From JBAZDC01 sp041654595 (GTDB lineage Bacteria > Pseudomonadota > Gammaproteobacteria > Burkholderiales > Burkholderiaceae_B), in contig CAZKBT010000030.1 in assembly GCA_964551305.1 (NCBI GenBank), positions 1-39,625 on the forward strand: 39,625 nt of DNA, read 5' to 3'. The notes below the pieces were generated by a model, which searched no databases, was not told the origin of the DNA, and saw only the letters and a list, made by a program, of their open reading frames with translations. Shown here one piece after another: positions 31,706-39,625 of this stretch. The position numbers and the translations under genes are program-made. Numbering within the stretch: position 1 is the stretch's first letter; the number at the start of each line of letters is the position of its first letter.

Positions 31706-32827
31706 TCAAGGAGACAATTGCTCCATATTGCCGTCTTTATCCCATTTGAACACGGCGAATTCGAACTCTTTCAGATCGCCCTTGGCATCGTATTCGACCT
31801 TGCCGATAGCCGTGTCGAAGGCCGTGCCGTGCATGTGATCGGCGACTTTGCTGGGATCCTCTCCGACCGCGTTGATGCTGTCGGCCAGAATCTGCACCGC
31901 GGCATATGCCGGAAACGTAAAGGCGCCGTTGGGACTGCGCTTGTATTTTTCGAAGTGCTGCATGATGGGAGCATTGGCCGGCAGTTTCGTGAAGTCGGCC
32001 GGCAAGGTGACGAGCAAGCCGTCGACGGCGGGCCCTGCGATGGCCAGCAGGTCGGCGTTGGCCACGCCTTCGGGACCCATGAACTGGGTCGTCAAGCCCT
32101 GTTCGCGCGCCTGGCGCAGCAACAGGCCCAGCTCGGCATGATAGCCGCCGAAGTAGATCAGATCCGGTTTGGCCGATTTGAGCTTGGTAATGACCGCCGA
32201 GTAGTCGCTGTCGCCGACGTTGATGCCTTCGTACAAGGAGATATTGATGTTTTCCTTGGTCAGGTTGTCGCGGACATGCGTAGCCACGCCGGAGCCGTAG
32301 GTTTGCTTGTCGTGCAGGATCGCCACGGAAGCGGGCTTCAGGTGCTTCGTGATGTAGGCGGCGGCGAACGGTCCTTGCTGGTCGTCGCGTCCGATCGTGC
32401 GAAAGAAGAAATGAGGCTTGATGGTGTCGGTGACGAGCGGCGACGTGGCGCCGGGAGTGATGGCCACGATGCCTTCTTGTTCGTAGACATTGACGGCCGG
32501 AACCGTCGTGCCGGAGCATGCGTGCGCCACCGCGAACTTGGCTCCCGAGTTGACGACCCGGTTGGCGGCCGGCACGGCCTGCTTGGGCTCGCATCCGTCA
32601 TCGATCAACAAGGCCTCGAGCTTTTTTCCTTTCACGCCGCCCGCGTCGTTGATGGCATCGATCGCGGTCAGCGCGCCGGCCTGGATCTGATCGCCGTACT
32701 GCGTGGCGGCGCCGGTCATGGGCTGGGGGATGCCGATCTTGATCGTATCCGCTGCATAAACGCTGGCGCTGAATGCGGCAACACCCAAGGCCGCAACAAC
32801 TGGTGACAAACGCTTCATGAACTTCAT
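31706..32827 (-). CDS. Branched-chain amino acid binding protein LivJ/LivK type, paralogue 1
   Basis: The protein has 373 residues from the ATG at 32827, which has GGAGAA about nine bases upstream. A signal peptide ends SVYAAD. The mature start DTIKIGIPQPMTGAATQYGD and the middle IFRTIGRDDQQG-like segment (FFRTIGRDDQQGPFAAAYIT) mark a periplasmic binding-fold type I receptor. A Cys pair in DDGCEPKQ and HACSG is as expected for LivJ/LivK. It delivers leucine, isoleucine or valine, or a related ligand, to LivHMGF downstream. It is clearly homologous to the receptor at 34528-35649. Confidence 0.94.
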   Translation of the reverse strand: MKFMKRLSPVVAALGVAAFSASVYAADTIKIGIPQPMTGAATQYGDQIQAGALTAIDAINDAGGVKGKKLEALLIDDGCEPKQAVPAANRVVNSGAKFAVAHACSGTTVPAVNVYEQEGIVAITPGATSPLVTDTIKPHFFFRTIGRDDQQGPFAAAYITKHLKPASVAILHDKQTYGSGVATHVRDNLTKENINISLYEGINVGDSDYSAVITKLKSAKPDLIYFGGYHAELGLLLRQAREQGLTTQFMGPEGVANADLLAIAGPAVDGLLVTLPADFTKLPANAPIMQHFEKYKRSPNGAFTFPAYAAVQILADSINAVGEDPSKVADHMHGTAFDTAIGKVEYDAKGDLKEFEFAVFKWDKDGNMEQLSP

Positions 32828-32971
32828 CGTTTTCTTCTCCGTAAGGACCGGCCGCAAGGCGCTTCCTTGTGGGAGGCGCGGGACTGCGGACTGGCCAGAG
32901 TGGTTATCTACCGGGTTTGACGGTTGCCTATTCTGACCAGCTCCCAGAGGCCTGTCACTACGGATAAGCCC

Positions 32972-33577
32972 CTATGTAACGTTCTTTATCGGCATATTGC
33001 CTTGCGCGGTGCCAGGCGCGTAGTCTGCCGGCCGGGCCAAATTCCACATCAAGGCTCTGAAAGGTGCCAACATTATCAAATTAACCAGAAGCTTGACGCC
33101 CAGGTCGCCGGCCGTCAGCGCGAGCCAATTAATGCCGGTTCCGGCGAATGCGACGCTGAAGAAGACCAAGGTATCCAGAACGGCGCCCGCCACGCCGCCG
33201 AGCAAGGGAGCGCGCCACCAACGCTGATGGCGCAGGCGGTCGAACACGTGGATGTCAGCCAGCTGCGCGCAGAGAAAAGCCAGCCCCGAGGCGAGCGCGA
33301 TGCGCGGCGTGGCGACCCATACGGACACGATCAGGGCCAGGACGAAGCCGATGCACGCCACGCGCCGCGCCGCGTGCGGGCCGAAGCGCCGATTGATCAG
33401 GTCGGTGACCAGAAAGGCCACCGGATAGGACAGCGCCCCCCAGGTCAGCCATAGATTGATGGGATACTGGACCAGGATATTGGAGCCTACGACGATCGTC
33501 CCCATGCACAGCACCGCAATGGCGAACGGCAAGGCGGTCATGGGCGCAAAGGGCAAGCGGCGATGATGAGGCATCAT
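32972..33577 (-). CDS. yhhQ: Queuosine-precursor transporter, YhhQ/VUT (DUF165) family
   Basis: The protein has about 201 residues with around six membrane helices. ILVQYPINLWLTWGALSYPV followed by AFLVTDLINRRFG, and later ADIHVFDRLRHQRWWRAPLL, match YhhQ/VUT proteins, which import preQ0/preQ1 precursors of queuosine. The ATG at 33577 overlaps the proC stop as ATGA, which suggests coupling; ATGs at 33574 and 33541 are alternative starts. No queuosine synthesis gene is adjacent, as expected for salvage. Confidence 0.86.
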   Translation of the reverse strand: MMPHHRRLPFAPMTALPFAIAVLCMGTIVVGSNILVQYPINLWLTWGALSYPVAFLVTDLINRRFGPHAARRVACIGFVLALIVSVWVATPRIALASGLAFLCAQLADIHVFDRLRHQRWWRAPLLGGVAGAVLDTLVFFSVAFAGTGINWLALTAGDLGVKLLVNLIMLAPFRALMWNLARPADYAPGTAQGNMPIKNVT

Positions 33578-34404
33578 GTGAAATCGCTGGAAAGCTCGTG
33601 GGCGCGGTTCGCGGCCGCGGCCATGGCGTCGTGAACGATCCCGGAAAATCCTTCCTGCTCGAATACGGACAGCGCGGCAGCGGTCGTCCCGCCTTTGGAG
33701 GTGACGCGTTCGCGCAGCACCGCCAGTGAGTCGGCCGACAGGGCCGCCAGCTCGGTGGCGCCGGATACCGTGGCCATGGCCAGCTTGCGCGCCTTGGCGG
33801 GATCCAGCCCTTGCGATACGGCGCTGTCTATCAAGGCCTCGAGGAACAGGAAAACATAGGCCGGGCCGCTTCCGGAAAGCGAGGTGACGATGTCGATTTC
33901 CTTGTCGCTGTCGACCCAGACGACTTCGCTGACCGCCTTGAATATGGTCTGGGCAAGCTCCTTGTCGGCTTGCGAGACGCTTTCCGCGGCGAGCAACGCC
34001 GTCGCGCCCTCGCCTATCAGGGCCGGCGTATTGGGCATGGCCCGGACCACGCGGCCGAAAGGTTGGCCGGGGGCGCCCAGCCAGCGCGACAGCGTGGTCG
34101 AGGAGATCCCCGCGGCCACGCTGATGACCAGCGTATCCGGTTGTAGAAAGGGACGGCATCGGGCCACCGCTTGCGCCATGACCTGCGGCTTGACGCCATA
34201 TATCCAGACCCGGCGCTCCGCCAGGGCCTCGTCGGGCGCGGCGGCGACGCCGACGCCTTTGGCGGCCCAGCTTTCACGCGTGCCCTCGTGCGTATCCACA
34301 ATGTGCACGTCGGCCGCCGAGCAGCGCTTGCCGACCAGGCCGTTGACCAAAGCGCCGGACATGTTTCCGCCACCGATGAAAGCGATTTTGAGTTCTTTAT
34401 CCAT
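33574..34404 (-). CDS. proC: Pyrroline-5-carboxylate reductase
   Basis: The 276-residue protein begins KIAFIGGGNMSGALVNGLVG, the NADPH-binding start of ProC. It also has RAMPNTPALIGEGATAL and SLSGSGPAYVFLFLEALIDS then a C-terminal segment RVTSKGGTTAAALSVFEQEG, all conserved. It catalyses the last step of proline synthesis from pyrroline-5-carboxylate. It is translationally coupled to the YhhQ gene. Two strong hairpins just upstream separate it from the second receptor gene. Confidence 0.95.
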   Translation of the reverse strand: MDKELKIAFIGGGNMSGALVNGLVGKRCSAADVHIVDTHEGTRESWAAKGVGVAAAPDEALAERRVWIYGVKPQVMAQAVARCRPFLQPDTLVISVAAGISSTTLSRWLGAPGQPFGRVVRAMPNTPALIGEGATALLAAESVSQADKELAQTIFKAVSEVVWVDSDKEIDIVTSLSGSGPAYVFLFLEALIDSAVSQGLDPAKARKLAMATVSGATELAALSADSLAVLRERVTSKGGTTAAALSVFEQEGFSGIVHDAMAAAANRAHELSSDFT

Positions 34405-34441
34405 GATGGCGTCATTGTACGATTTGCTTATGCAAAAGAAA

Positions 34442-34461
34442 AATACTGCCGAAGCAGTATT
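34442..34461 (-). terminator. Intrinsic terminator with cUUCGg loop
   Basis: On the minus strand AATACTGC-TTCG-GCAGTATT forms a perfect 8-bp stem with an extra-stable UUCG tetraloop closed by C-G. It is followed by TTTCTTTTGC. It is the second of two hairpins after the receptor gene at 34528. Confidence 0.85.
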
Positions 34462-34473
34462 CCGGAAGAAGAA

Positions 34474-34507
34474 GGCCGATAAAACCCTTTACAGGGTTTT
34501 ATCGGCC
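34474..34507 (-). terminator. Perfect 14-bp hairpin after the second receptor gene
   Basis: GGCCGATAAAACCC (34474-34487) and GGGTTTTATCGGCC (34494-34507) form a perfect 14-bp stem with a TTTACA or TGTAAA loop. It lies 21 bases after the stop of the receptor gene. On the minus strand TTCTTCTTCC follows. Together with the next hairpin it makes a tandem terminator. Confidence 0.8.
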
Positions 34508-34527
34508 CGAGTCAAGCACAATGCTGT

Positions 34528-35649
34528 TTACTGGTAGACGGACTTGGATCCATCAGCATGCCAGGTGAAGATGTCGAACTTGAATTCCTTCAAGTCGCCT
34601 TGCTCGTTCCAGGACACCTTGCCTATCGGCGTGTCGATGGCGGCGCCGTGGAGGTAATCGGCCACCTTGGCTGGATCGTCCGCGCCGGCGCCCTTGATGC
34701 CTTCGGCGATGACCTGGGTCGCCGCGTAGGCGGTCAGCTGGAACGCGCCGCTTGGATCGCGCCCCTTGGACTTGAACGCCTCTACGACGGCGGCATTCGA
34801 CGCGTCTTTGGTGAAGTCGGCGGGCAAGGTCAGGAGCAAGCCCTCGACCGCCGCGCCGGCAATGGCGTTGATATCCGGATTACCCACGCCTTCGGGGCCC
34901 ATGAACTTGGCCTTGACGCCTTGCTCCGAGCTCTGCCGCAGCAAGAGTCCCATTTCCGGATGGTATCCGCCATAGTAGACGAAGTCGGCGCCCGAGCTTT
35001 TCAGCTTGGTGACGACAGCCGAGTAATCGCTATCGCCCGCGTTGATCCCTTCGAAGAAGGCGATCTTGACGCCGGCTTTTTCCAGGTCCGCCCTGACCGC
35101 GGCGGCGATGCCCTGCCCATAGGACTGCTTGTCGTGCAGGATGGCGACCTGCTGGGGCTTGATCTTTTCGATGATGAACTGGGCGGCGGCCGGGCCCTGC
35201 TGGTCATCGCGCCCTATGGTGCGGAATATGGTGTGGTAGTTCTTGCCGTCGGTGACCGCGGGCGCCGTGGCCGACGGCGTGACCATCAGGACGCCTTCGC
35301 TGTCGTAGATGTTGGTGGCGGCGATCGTGGCGCCCGAACATACGTGGCCGACCACGTAATTGATCTTGTCGTTGACCACGCGGTTGGCGACGACGGGCCC
35401 CTGTTTGGGCTCGCAGCCATCGTCGATCGTCACGGCTTGGAGCTGTTTGCCCAAGACCCCGCCTGCCGCGTTGATTTGCTCGACCGCGGTATCGACGCCT
35501 TCTTTGACCATGGCGCCGTATTGAGTCAACGCGCCGGTGAATGGACCCGCTATGGCTATTTTTATCGTGTCGGCATGCGCGCCGGCCGATATCAGGAGTC
35601 CGGCTGCCAGGCCGAGCGCGGACGCGATGGGTGTGAAACGAATCTTCAT
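34528..35649 (-). CDS. Branched-chain amino acid binding protein LivJ/LivK type, paralogue 2
   Basis: The protein has 373 residues from the ATG at 35649, which has AGGAG seven bases upstream. A signal peptide ends GAHAD. The mature start DTIKIAIAGPFTGALTQYGA and FRTIGRDDQQGPAAAQFIIE match paralogue 1, and VTIDDGCEPKQ/GHVCSG hold the equivalent Cys pair. It is a periplasmic receptor for branched-chain amino acids or a related ligand. It has no permease genes of its own next to it, and strong terminators isolate it. It may serve LivHMGF 3-6 kb downstream, as E. coli LivJ and LivK share one permease. Confidence 0.94.
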   Translation of the reverse strand: MKIRFTPIASALGLAAGLLISAGAHADTIKIAIAGPFTGALTQYGAMVKEGVDTAVEQINAAGGVLGKQLQAVTIDDGCEPKQGPVVANRVVNDKINYVVGHVCSGATIAATNIYDSEGVLMVTPSATAPAVTDGKNYHTIFRTIGRDDQQGPAAAQFIIEKIKPQQVAILHDKQSYGQGIAAAVRADLEKAGVKIAFFEGINAGDSDYSAVVTKLKSSGADFVYYGGYHPEMGLLLRQSSEQGVKAKFMGPEGVGNPDINAIAGAAVEGLLLTLPADFTKDASNAAVVEAFKSKGRDPSGAFQLTAYAATQVIAEGIKGAGADDPAKVADYLHGAAIDTPIGKVSWNEQGDLKEFKFDIFTWHADGSKSVYQ

Positions 35650-35767
35650 TTGAGCTCCTAAATTTGCATTGAAAGCATACACCGAAAGCACTCCCCCTCT
35701 AACGATGGAGATATCCGGGTTTTCGCTAGTAATTCCACCCGGATGCCGGCTTTCAACTACAAAAGGA

Positions 35768-36277
35768 CTATTGCAACAGGCTGCGTAGCATCCATGCGTT
35801 CTTTTCGTGGACGTCCAGGCGCTGCGTCAGCAGATCGCTGGTCGGCTGGTCGTCGGCCTCGTCCGCCTTTTTGAAGGCGGAACGCGCGGTCTTGGCAACG
35901 GCTTCGTTGCCGCGCATCAGCAGCTTGATCATTTCCTGGGCCTCGGGCACCGACGCGGGCTCGGCGATGGAGGACAGCTTCGCGTACTCGGCGTACGTGC
36001 CGGGCGCGTAATGGCCGAGGGCGCGAATGCGCTCGGCGATGGAATCCAGCGCCTGCCATTGCTCGGTGTACTGATTCATGAACATGAGATGCAGGGTGTT
36101 GAACAAGGGGCCCGTCACGTTCCAGTGGAAATTGTGCGTCATCAAATACAAGGTGTAGGAGTCGGCCAGCATCTTGGACAACTCTTTGGCGACGGTGGCG
36201 CGGTCTTTTTCAGAAATGCCGATGTCGATGGAAATAGTCGTGCTCGAGCCGTTGCCGGATTTCAGGGTTTTCGCCAT
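35768..36277 (-). CDS. dps: Dps ferritin-like DNA-protection protein
   Basis: The protein has 169 residues from the ATG at 36277, which has GGAG seven bases upstream. Ferroxidase-site residues appear in LMTHNFHWNVTGPLF (His) and WQALDSIAERIRALG (Asp, Glu). These mark a dodecameric Dps that oxidises iron with peroxide and can bind DNA. The N-terminal tail is short, with two lysines. It lies directly downstream of oxyR on the same strand and is probably peroxide-induced. TATTCT around 36320 on the minus strand could be its -10 element. Confidence 0.95.
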   Translation of the reverse strand: MAKTLKSGNGSSTTISIDIGISEKDRATVAKELSKMLADSYTLYLMTHNFHWNVTGPLFNTLHLMFMNQYTEQWQALDSIAERIRALGHYAPGTYAEYAKLSSIAEPASVPEAQEMIKLLMRGNEAVAKTARSAFKKADEADDQPTSDLLTQRLDVHEKNAWMLRSLLQ

Positions 36278-36383
36278 GTGAATCTCCATAATATTCGTGA
36301 GGGACGATTACTGAATCAGAATACCATGTAACAGCCCGGCAACCCAGTCCCCCGACGCCACTGCGCGCCGGTTTCGCCGGCCC

Positions 36384-37328
36384 TTACGAGACGGCGACTT
36401 CTTCCTTCAAATACTTGACGCCGGGCAGCTCGCAATCGCGTATTGCCTGGGCCAGCGTCTCGATGGCTTGCGGCCGGGGAAAGCTTTTGCGCCAGACCAG
36501 GACGACCCGCCGGTCCGGCACCGGCGGCTTGAACGGAACGTAGGAGACCAGCTTCGTTTCGAGGCCCGGCATGGATAATGCGCTGGCGGGCAGGACGGTG
36601 ACGCCTATGCCGGCCGCGACCATATGGCGTATGGTCTCCAGCGAAGATCCTTCGAAGGTGCGCTGTATGCCGTCGCTGGCGGCCGAAAACCGGGACAGTT
36701 CCGGACAGACTTCCAGCACCTGGTCCCGAAAGCAGTGACCTGCTCCCAGCAGCAGCATGGTTTCGTTTTTCAGGTCCTCGGCATCGATTTCGGATAGCGC
36801 CGCCAGCGGATGCGTCTTGGGCACGGCCGCAATGAAAGGCTCGTCATAGAGCGGCAGGCTGAGCAAGCCCGATTCGGGCAGCGGCAAGGCCACGATGGCG
36901 CAGTCGATTTCACCTTGGCGCAATAGCTCGAGCAGTCTCACCGTAAAGTTTTCCTGCAGCAGCAAGGGCATTTGCGGCGCGGCCGCGATCTGGACCGGAA
37001 CCAGCTTGGGCAGCAAATAAGGGCCGATGGTGTAGATGACGCCGACCCGAAGCGGACCGGCCAGCGGATCCTGGCCCTGGCGGGCGATCTCTCTCAGATT
37101 GGCGGTTTCTTCCAGAACGCGCTGGGCTTGCTCGACGACGCGTAGGCCTATCGGCGTAATGCCCACTTCCGTCCCGCCCCGTTCGAACAGCACGACGCCC
37201 AGATCTTCCTCCAGCTTGCGAATGGCTACGGAGAGCGTCGGCTGGCTGACGAAACACGCTTCGGCGGCGCGCCCGAAATGGCGCTCCCTGGCAACGGCGA
37301 CGATGTACTTCAATTCGGTCAAAGTCAT
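36384..37328 (-). CDS. oxyR: Peroxide-sensing LysR-type regulator OxyR
   Basis: The 314-residue protein has the LysR helix-turn-helix (CFVSQPTLSVAIRKLEEDLG) and the OxyR redox loop GAGHCFRDQVLEVC, with Cys199 and Cys208 exactly at the positions of the E. coli disulfide. Oxidation by hydrogen peroxide switches it to an activator. It sits between recG and dps on one strand; an oxyR-recG unit is known in Pseudomonas. Its likely nearby target is dps. No classical ATAG/CTAT OxyR motif set was obvious to me in the gap. Confidence 0.96.
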   Translation of the reverse strand: MTLTELKYIVAVARERHFGRAAEACFVSQPTLSVAIRKLEEDLGVVLFERGGTEVGITPIGLRVVEQAQRVLEETANLREIARQGQDPLAGPLRVGVIYTIGPYLLPKLVPVQIAAAPQMPLLLQENFTVRLLELLRQGEIDCAIVALPLPESGLLSLPLYDEPFIAAVPKTHPLAALSEIDAEDLKNETMLLLGAGHCFRDQVLEVCPELSRFSAASDGIQRTFEGSSLETIRHMVAAGIGVTVLPASALSMPGLETKLVSYVPFKPPVPDRRVVLVWRKSFPRPQAIETLAQAIRDCELPGVKYLKEEVAVS

Positions 37329-37373
37329 GGCATGTCTCTAGCTGAAAAGATAAACAATCCGATGAGCGCAGGG

Positions 37374-39446
37374 TCAGCTGCGCAAGAAATCTTCTTTGTT
37401 GCGCATCCAGCGCGCCAGATGCGCCCCGGTATGCTCCGGGTAGGAGGCGTCCATTTCCTTAGCCGCCTGTTGCGCCTGCTCGACCAATTGCGCGTCGCTG
37501 TTCAGGTCCGCGAACTTGAGCAGGTCCTGGCCCGATTGCCGCACGCCCAGGAACTCACCCGGCCCGCGCATCTCCAGGTCCCGGCGGGCTATCTCGAACC
37601 CGTCATGGACTTCGTACATCGTGCGCAATCGCTGCCTGGCCACGTAGGACAGCGGCGATTGATAAAGCAATACACAGACCGATTTGGCGGTGCCCCGGCC
37701 TACCCGGCCGCGCAGCTGATGCAGTTGCGCCAGGCCGAAGCGCTCAGCATGCTCGATGATCATCAGGGACGCATTGGGCACGTCCACACCCACTTCGATC
37801 ACGGTGGTCGCCACCAGCAGATCGATGGTCCCTGCCCGGAACGCGGTCATCAAATCCTGCTTTTCCTGGGTCGGCAGCTTGCCGTGCACAAGCCCGATCC
37901 TCAGGTCGGGCAGGACGGCCTTGAGGTGCTCGAACGTCTCCAGCGCGGTTTGCAATTGCAGCGCCTCGCTTTCCTCCACCAACGGGCAAACCCAATAGGC
38001 CTGACGCCCCTGCCGCACCTCGGTCGTCACGTGATGCAGGACTTCCTCGCGGCGCTGTTCGTCGACCAGCTTGGTGATCACCGTGCTGCGCCCGGGCGGC
38101 AGCTCGTCGATGGTCGACAAGTCCAGGTCCGCGAAAAACGTCATGGCCAGCGTCCTGGGAATCGGCGTCGCGCTCATCGTCAACTGATGCGGTATCAGGG
38201 GGACACCCCTCGGCCCGTGGGACTCGCCCTTTTTCCCGAGCAGTAGCCTTTGCCCCACCCCGAAGCGATGCTGCTCATCCAGAATGATCAAGCCCAGCCG
38301 CGCAAAGGATACCTTCTCCTGGATCAGCGCCTGCGTGCCGATAATGCATTGGGCCTGCCCCGATGCGATGTCCTCGATGGCGGTGCGCTTGGCTTTCACG
38401 CCCAGGCTGCCCGCCAGCCAGGCCAGTTTCACTCCCAAGGGCCGCAGCCAGGCCGATAATTTCTGGTAGTGCTGCTCCGCCAGGATTTCCGTAGGCGCCA
38501 TCATGGCGACCTGGCTGTCGTTGGCGATGGCTTGCGCCGCGGCCAACGCGGCGACGATGGTCTTGCCGCTGCCCACGTCTCCCAGAAGCAGCCGGTGCAT
38601 GGGAAACGTCCTGCGCAAATCGGACGAGATTTCCGCAACAACCCGTTTTTGCGCGGAGGTCAAGGCAAACGGCAGGTTCTCGCGCAAGGCTTGAACGATG
38701 CCCCCTGTTTTTTCCAGGGCGTGCGCATGCTGGGCCTGGCGGGCGCGCCTGGCCGCCACGAGCGAAAGCTGCCGCGCCAGTATTTCGTCGAACTTGATGC
38801 GCCGCCAGGCGGGGTGCGCCTTCTGCAATAAATCATCCTGGGTGACGTGCGGCGGCGGATGATGCAGGAACCGTATCGCGGGCGCGAACGCCATCAGGTC
38901 GTAGCGCCGCACGATGTCGGCCGGCAACGTGTCGGACAAGTCGGCGACCGTCAACGCCCTTTCGATGGCCTTGCGCAAGCTGTTTTGATTGAGCCCGTCC
39001 GTGCTGGGATAGACCGGCGTCAAGGCCTGGGCCAGCGCGGCGCCGGCTTGCGTTACCTTGGGATGCACGATTTCCAGGCCGGTGAATCCGCTGCGCACTT
39101 CGCCGCGCACGCGGACCCGTTTTCCGGCTTCCAATTGCTTGAGCTGGCTGGGATAGAAATGCAGCCAGCGCAGCGCCAGCACGCCGGTATCGTCCTGAAT
39201 CTGGGCCACCAGCTGGCGCCTCGGCCGCAGCAGCACGTCGCAATTCAGTATCTCGCCTTCGACCTGGGCGGACTGCCCGGGGCGAAGGCCGTCGATGGTC
39301 ACGATACTGGTCTCGTCTTCATAGCGCAGCGGCAGATGAACGACGAAGTCCGATGGGGCATGCAGGCCCAGACGCTGGAACTTGCGCTCGATCAGCGATG
39401 TGGCCTTGCCGGCACTGGATGGAGCGGGTTCCGATTCAGCTTTCAC
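37374..39446 (-). CDS. recG: ATP-dependent DNA helicase RecG
   Basis: The 690-residue protein has an N-terminal wedge/OB domain (for example QVEGEILNCDVLLRPRRQLV). Helicase motifs follow: Walker A LLLGDVGSGKTIVA, DEQH box ILDEQHRFGVGQ, MSATPIPRTLAMT, and QLRGRVGRG. E. coli RecG has 693 residues. It reverses stalled replication forks and processes Holliday junctions. The start codon is GTG at 39446, 34 bases after the RidA-like gene's stop, with only a weak ribosome-binding site. It lies 45 bases before oxyR. Confidence 0.96.
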   Translation of the reverse strand: MKAESEPAPSSAGKATSLIERKFQRLGLHAPSDFVVHLPLRYEDETSIVTIDGLRPGQSAQVEGEILNCDVLLRPRRQLVAQIQDDTGVLALRWLHFYPSQLKQLEAGKRVRVRGEVRSGFTGLEIVHPKVTQAGAALAQALTPVYPSTDGLNQNSLRKAIERALTVADLSDTLPADIVRRYDLMAFAPAIRFLHHPPPHVTQDDLLQKAHPAWRRIKFDEILARQLSLVAARRARQAQHAHALEKTGGIVQALRENLPFALTSAQKRVVAEISSDLRRTFPMHRLLLGDVGSGKTIVAALAAAQAIANDSQVAMMAPTEILAEQHYQKLSAWLRPLGVKLAWLAGSLGVKAKRTAIEDIASGQAQCIIGTQALIQEKVSFARLGLIILDEQHRFGVGQRLLLGKKGESHGPRGVPLIPHQLTMSATPIPRTLAMTFFADLDLSTIDELPPGRSTVITKLVDEQRREEVLHHVTTEVRQGRQAYWVCPLVEESEALQLQTALETFEHLKAVLPDLRIGLVHGKLPTQEKQDLMTAFRAGTIDLLVATTVIEVGVDVPNASLMIIEHAERFGLAQLHQLRGRVGRGTAKSVCVLLYQSPLSYVARQRLRTMYEVHDGFEIARRDLEMRGPGEFLGVRQSGQDLLKFADLNSDAQLVEQAQQAAKEMDASYPEHTGAHLARWMRNKEDFLRS

Positions 39447-39480
39447 GAAACAGCCCGTGATCCACGCCTCGGGCGCGGAT

Positions 39481-39625
39481 TCAGATGACGATGATCGCCT
39501 CGACTTCGAATTGAGCGCCTTTGGGCAGGCTGGCCACGCCGACGGTGGAGCGCGCCGGAAAAGGCTGGGGAATGATGTCGGCCATGATGGCGTTCGCGCT
39601 GGCGAACTTGCTCAGGTCGGTGAGG
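39481..39625 (-). CDS. RidA-family enamine/imine deaminase, C-terminal fragment
   Basis: The frame enters from the right edge and ends at TGA 39483-39481. The visible 47 or so residues include DLSKFASANAIMADIIPQPF, then PARSTVGVASLPKGAQFEVE and AIIVI. The ARSTV and LPK...EVEAI pattern is the RidA signature, with the Arg that binds the substrate carboxylate. RidA hydrolyses reactive enamines from threonine or serine dehydration. It is probably the gene upstream of recG in a shared transcript. Confidence 0.88.
   Translation of the reverse strand, partial: LTDLSKFASANAIMADIIPQPFPARSTVGVASLPKGAQFEVEAIIVI

Noticed and set aside
31649..32806. A 385-codon plus-strand frame opposite the first LivJ-type receptor; a similar one lies at 34558-35661
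   Set aside because: Both mirror the receptor genes in the same relative frame. This reflects the paralogy and codon bias of the receptors, not independent genes.
33578..34159. N-terminal extension of the YhhQ-like gene to 395 residues
   Set aside because: It reads through proC in another frame, with no membrane helices or similarity; the coupled ATG at 33577 is sufficient.
36360..36383. Short GCCGG/CCGGC hairpin just after oxyR
   Set aside because: The stem is only five base pairs with no T tract, too weak to call a terminator.
1..39625. CRISPR arrays, tRNA or rRNA genes, insertion sequences, prophage or toxin-antitoxin genes
   Set aside because: No spaced direct-repeat array, cloverleaf gene, transposase or phage-type protein was seen on either strand.

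Overview
The window is about 39.6 kb of dense chromosomal sequence from a beta-proteobacterium, most likely an Alcaligenaceae member related to Bordetella, Achromobacter or Pusillimonas. This is inferred from a Bug-type solute receptor, a holB-tatD-ankyrin order, a ridA-recG-oxyR-dps order, moderately high G+C coding sequence, and the style of the proteins. I saw no rRNA, tRNA, CRISPR array, insertion sequence or phage gene. No stretch longer than about 220 bases lacks a gene.

Layout from left to right. Positions 1-2182 (+): the end of holB, then tatD and a secreted ankyrin-repeat protein behind an AT-rich gap. Positions 2192-6352: a lipoprotein and a glutathione transferase (-), an AraC-type regulator (-) divergent from a Bcr/CflA-like drug exporter (+), and a glutathione peroxidase (-). 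Positions 6418-8497 (+): arsC-like reductase, EamA/DMT permease and a DUF4239-like membrane protein. Positions 8513-12978: a solitary cysA (-), then a copper module of copA (+), copZ (-) and cueR (+), with two nearly identical CueR-type promoters in inverted orientation.

Positions 13119-17153 (-): a compact five-gene operon made of two separate MaoC-like hot-dog subunits, a SucC-like and a SucD-like acyl-CoA synthetase pair, and a Bug receptor. A LysR regulator diverges from it. This looks like an uptake, CoA-activation and hydration route for an unidentified organic acid, and is the best candidate for an undescribed system. Positions 18456-19606 (+): an NAD(P)H-dependent FMN reductase and a universal stress protein with an FNR/Anr-like box upstream.

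Positions 19709-35649 (-): all genes run in one direction. In transcription order: livJ paralogue 2, proC, a YhhQ-like queuosine-precursor transporter, livJ paralogue 1, livHMGF, a D-2-hydroxyacid dehydrogenase, glycerate 2-kinase, an SDR, an Epd-like dehydrogenase, fumC, then NfeD, a slipin and a PQQ-type sugar dehydrogenase. Intergenic hairpins suggest this is split into several transcripts. Positions 35768-39625 (-): dps, oxyR, recG and the end of a ridA-type gene; dps and oxyR form an oxidative-stress pair.
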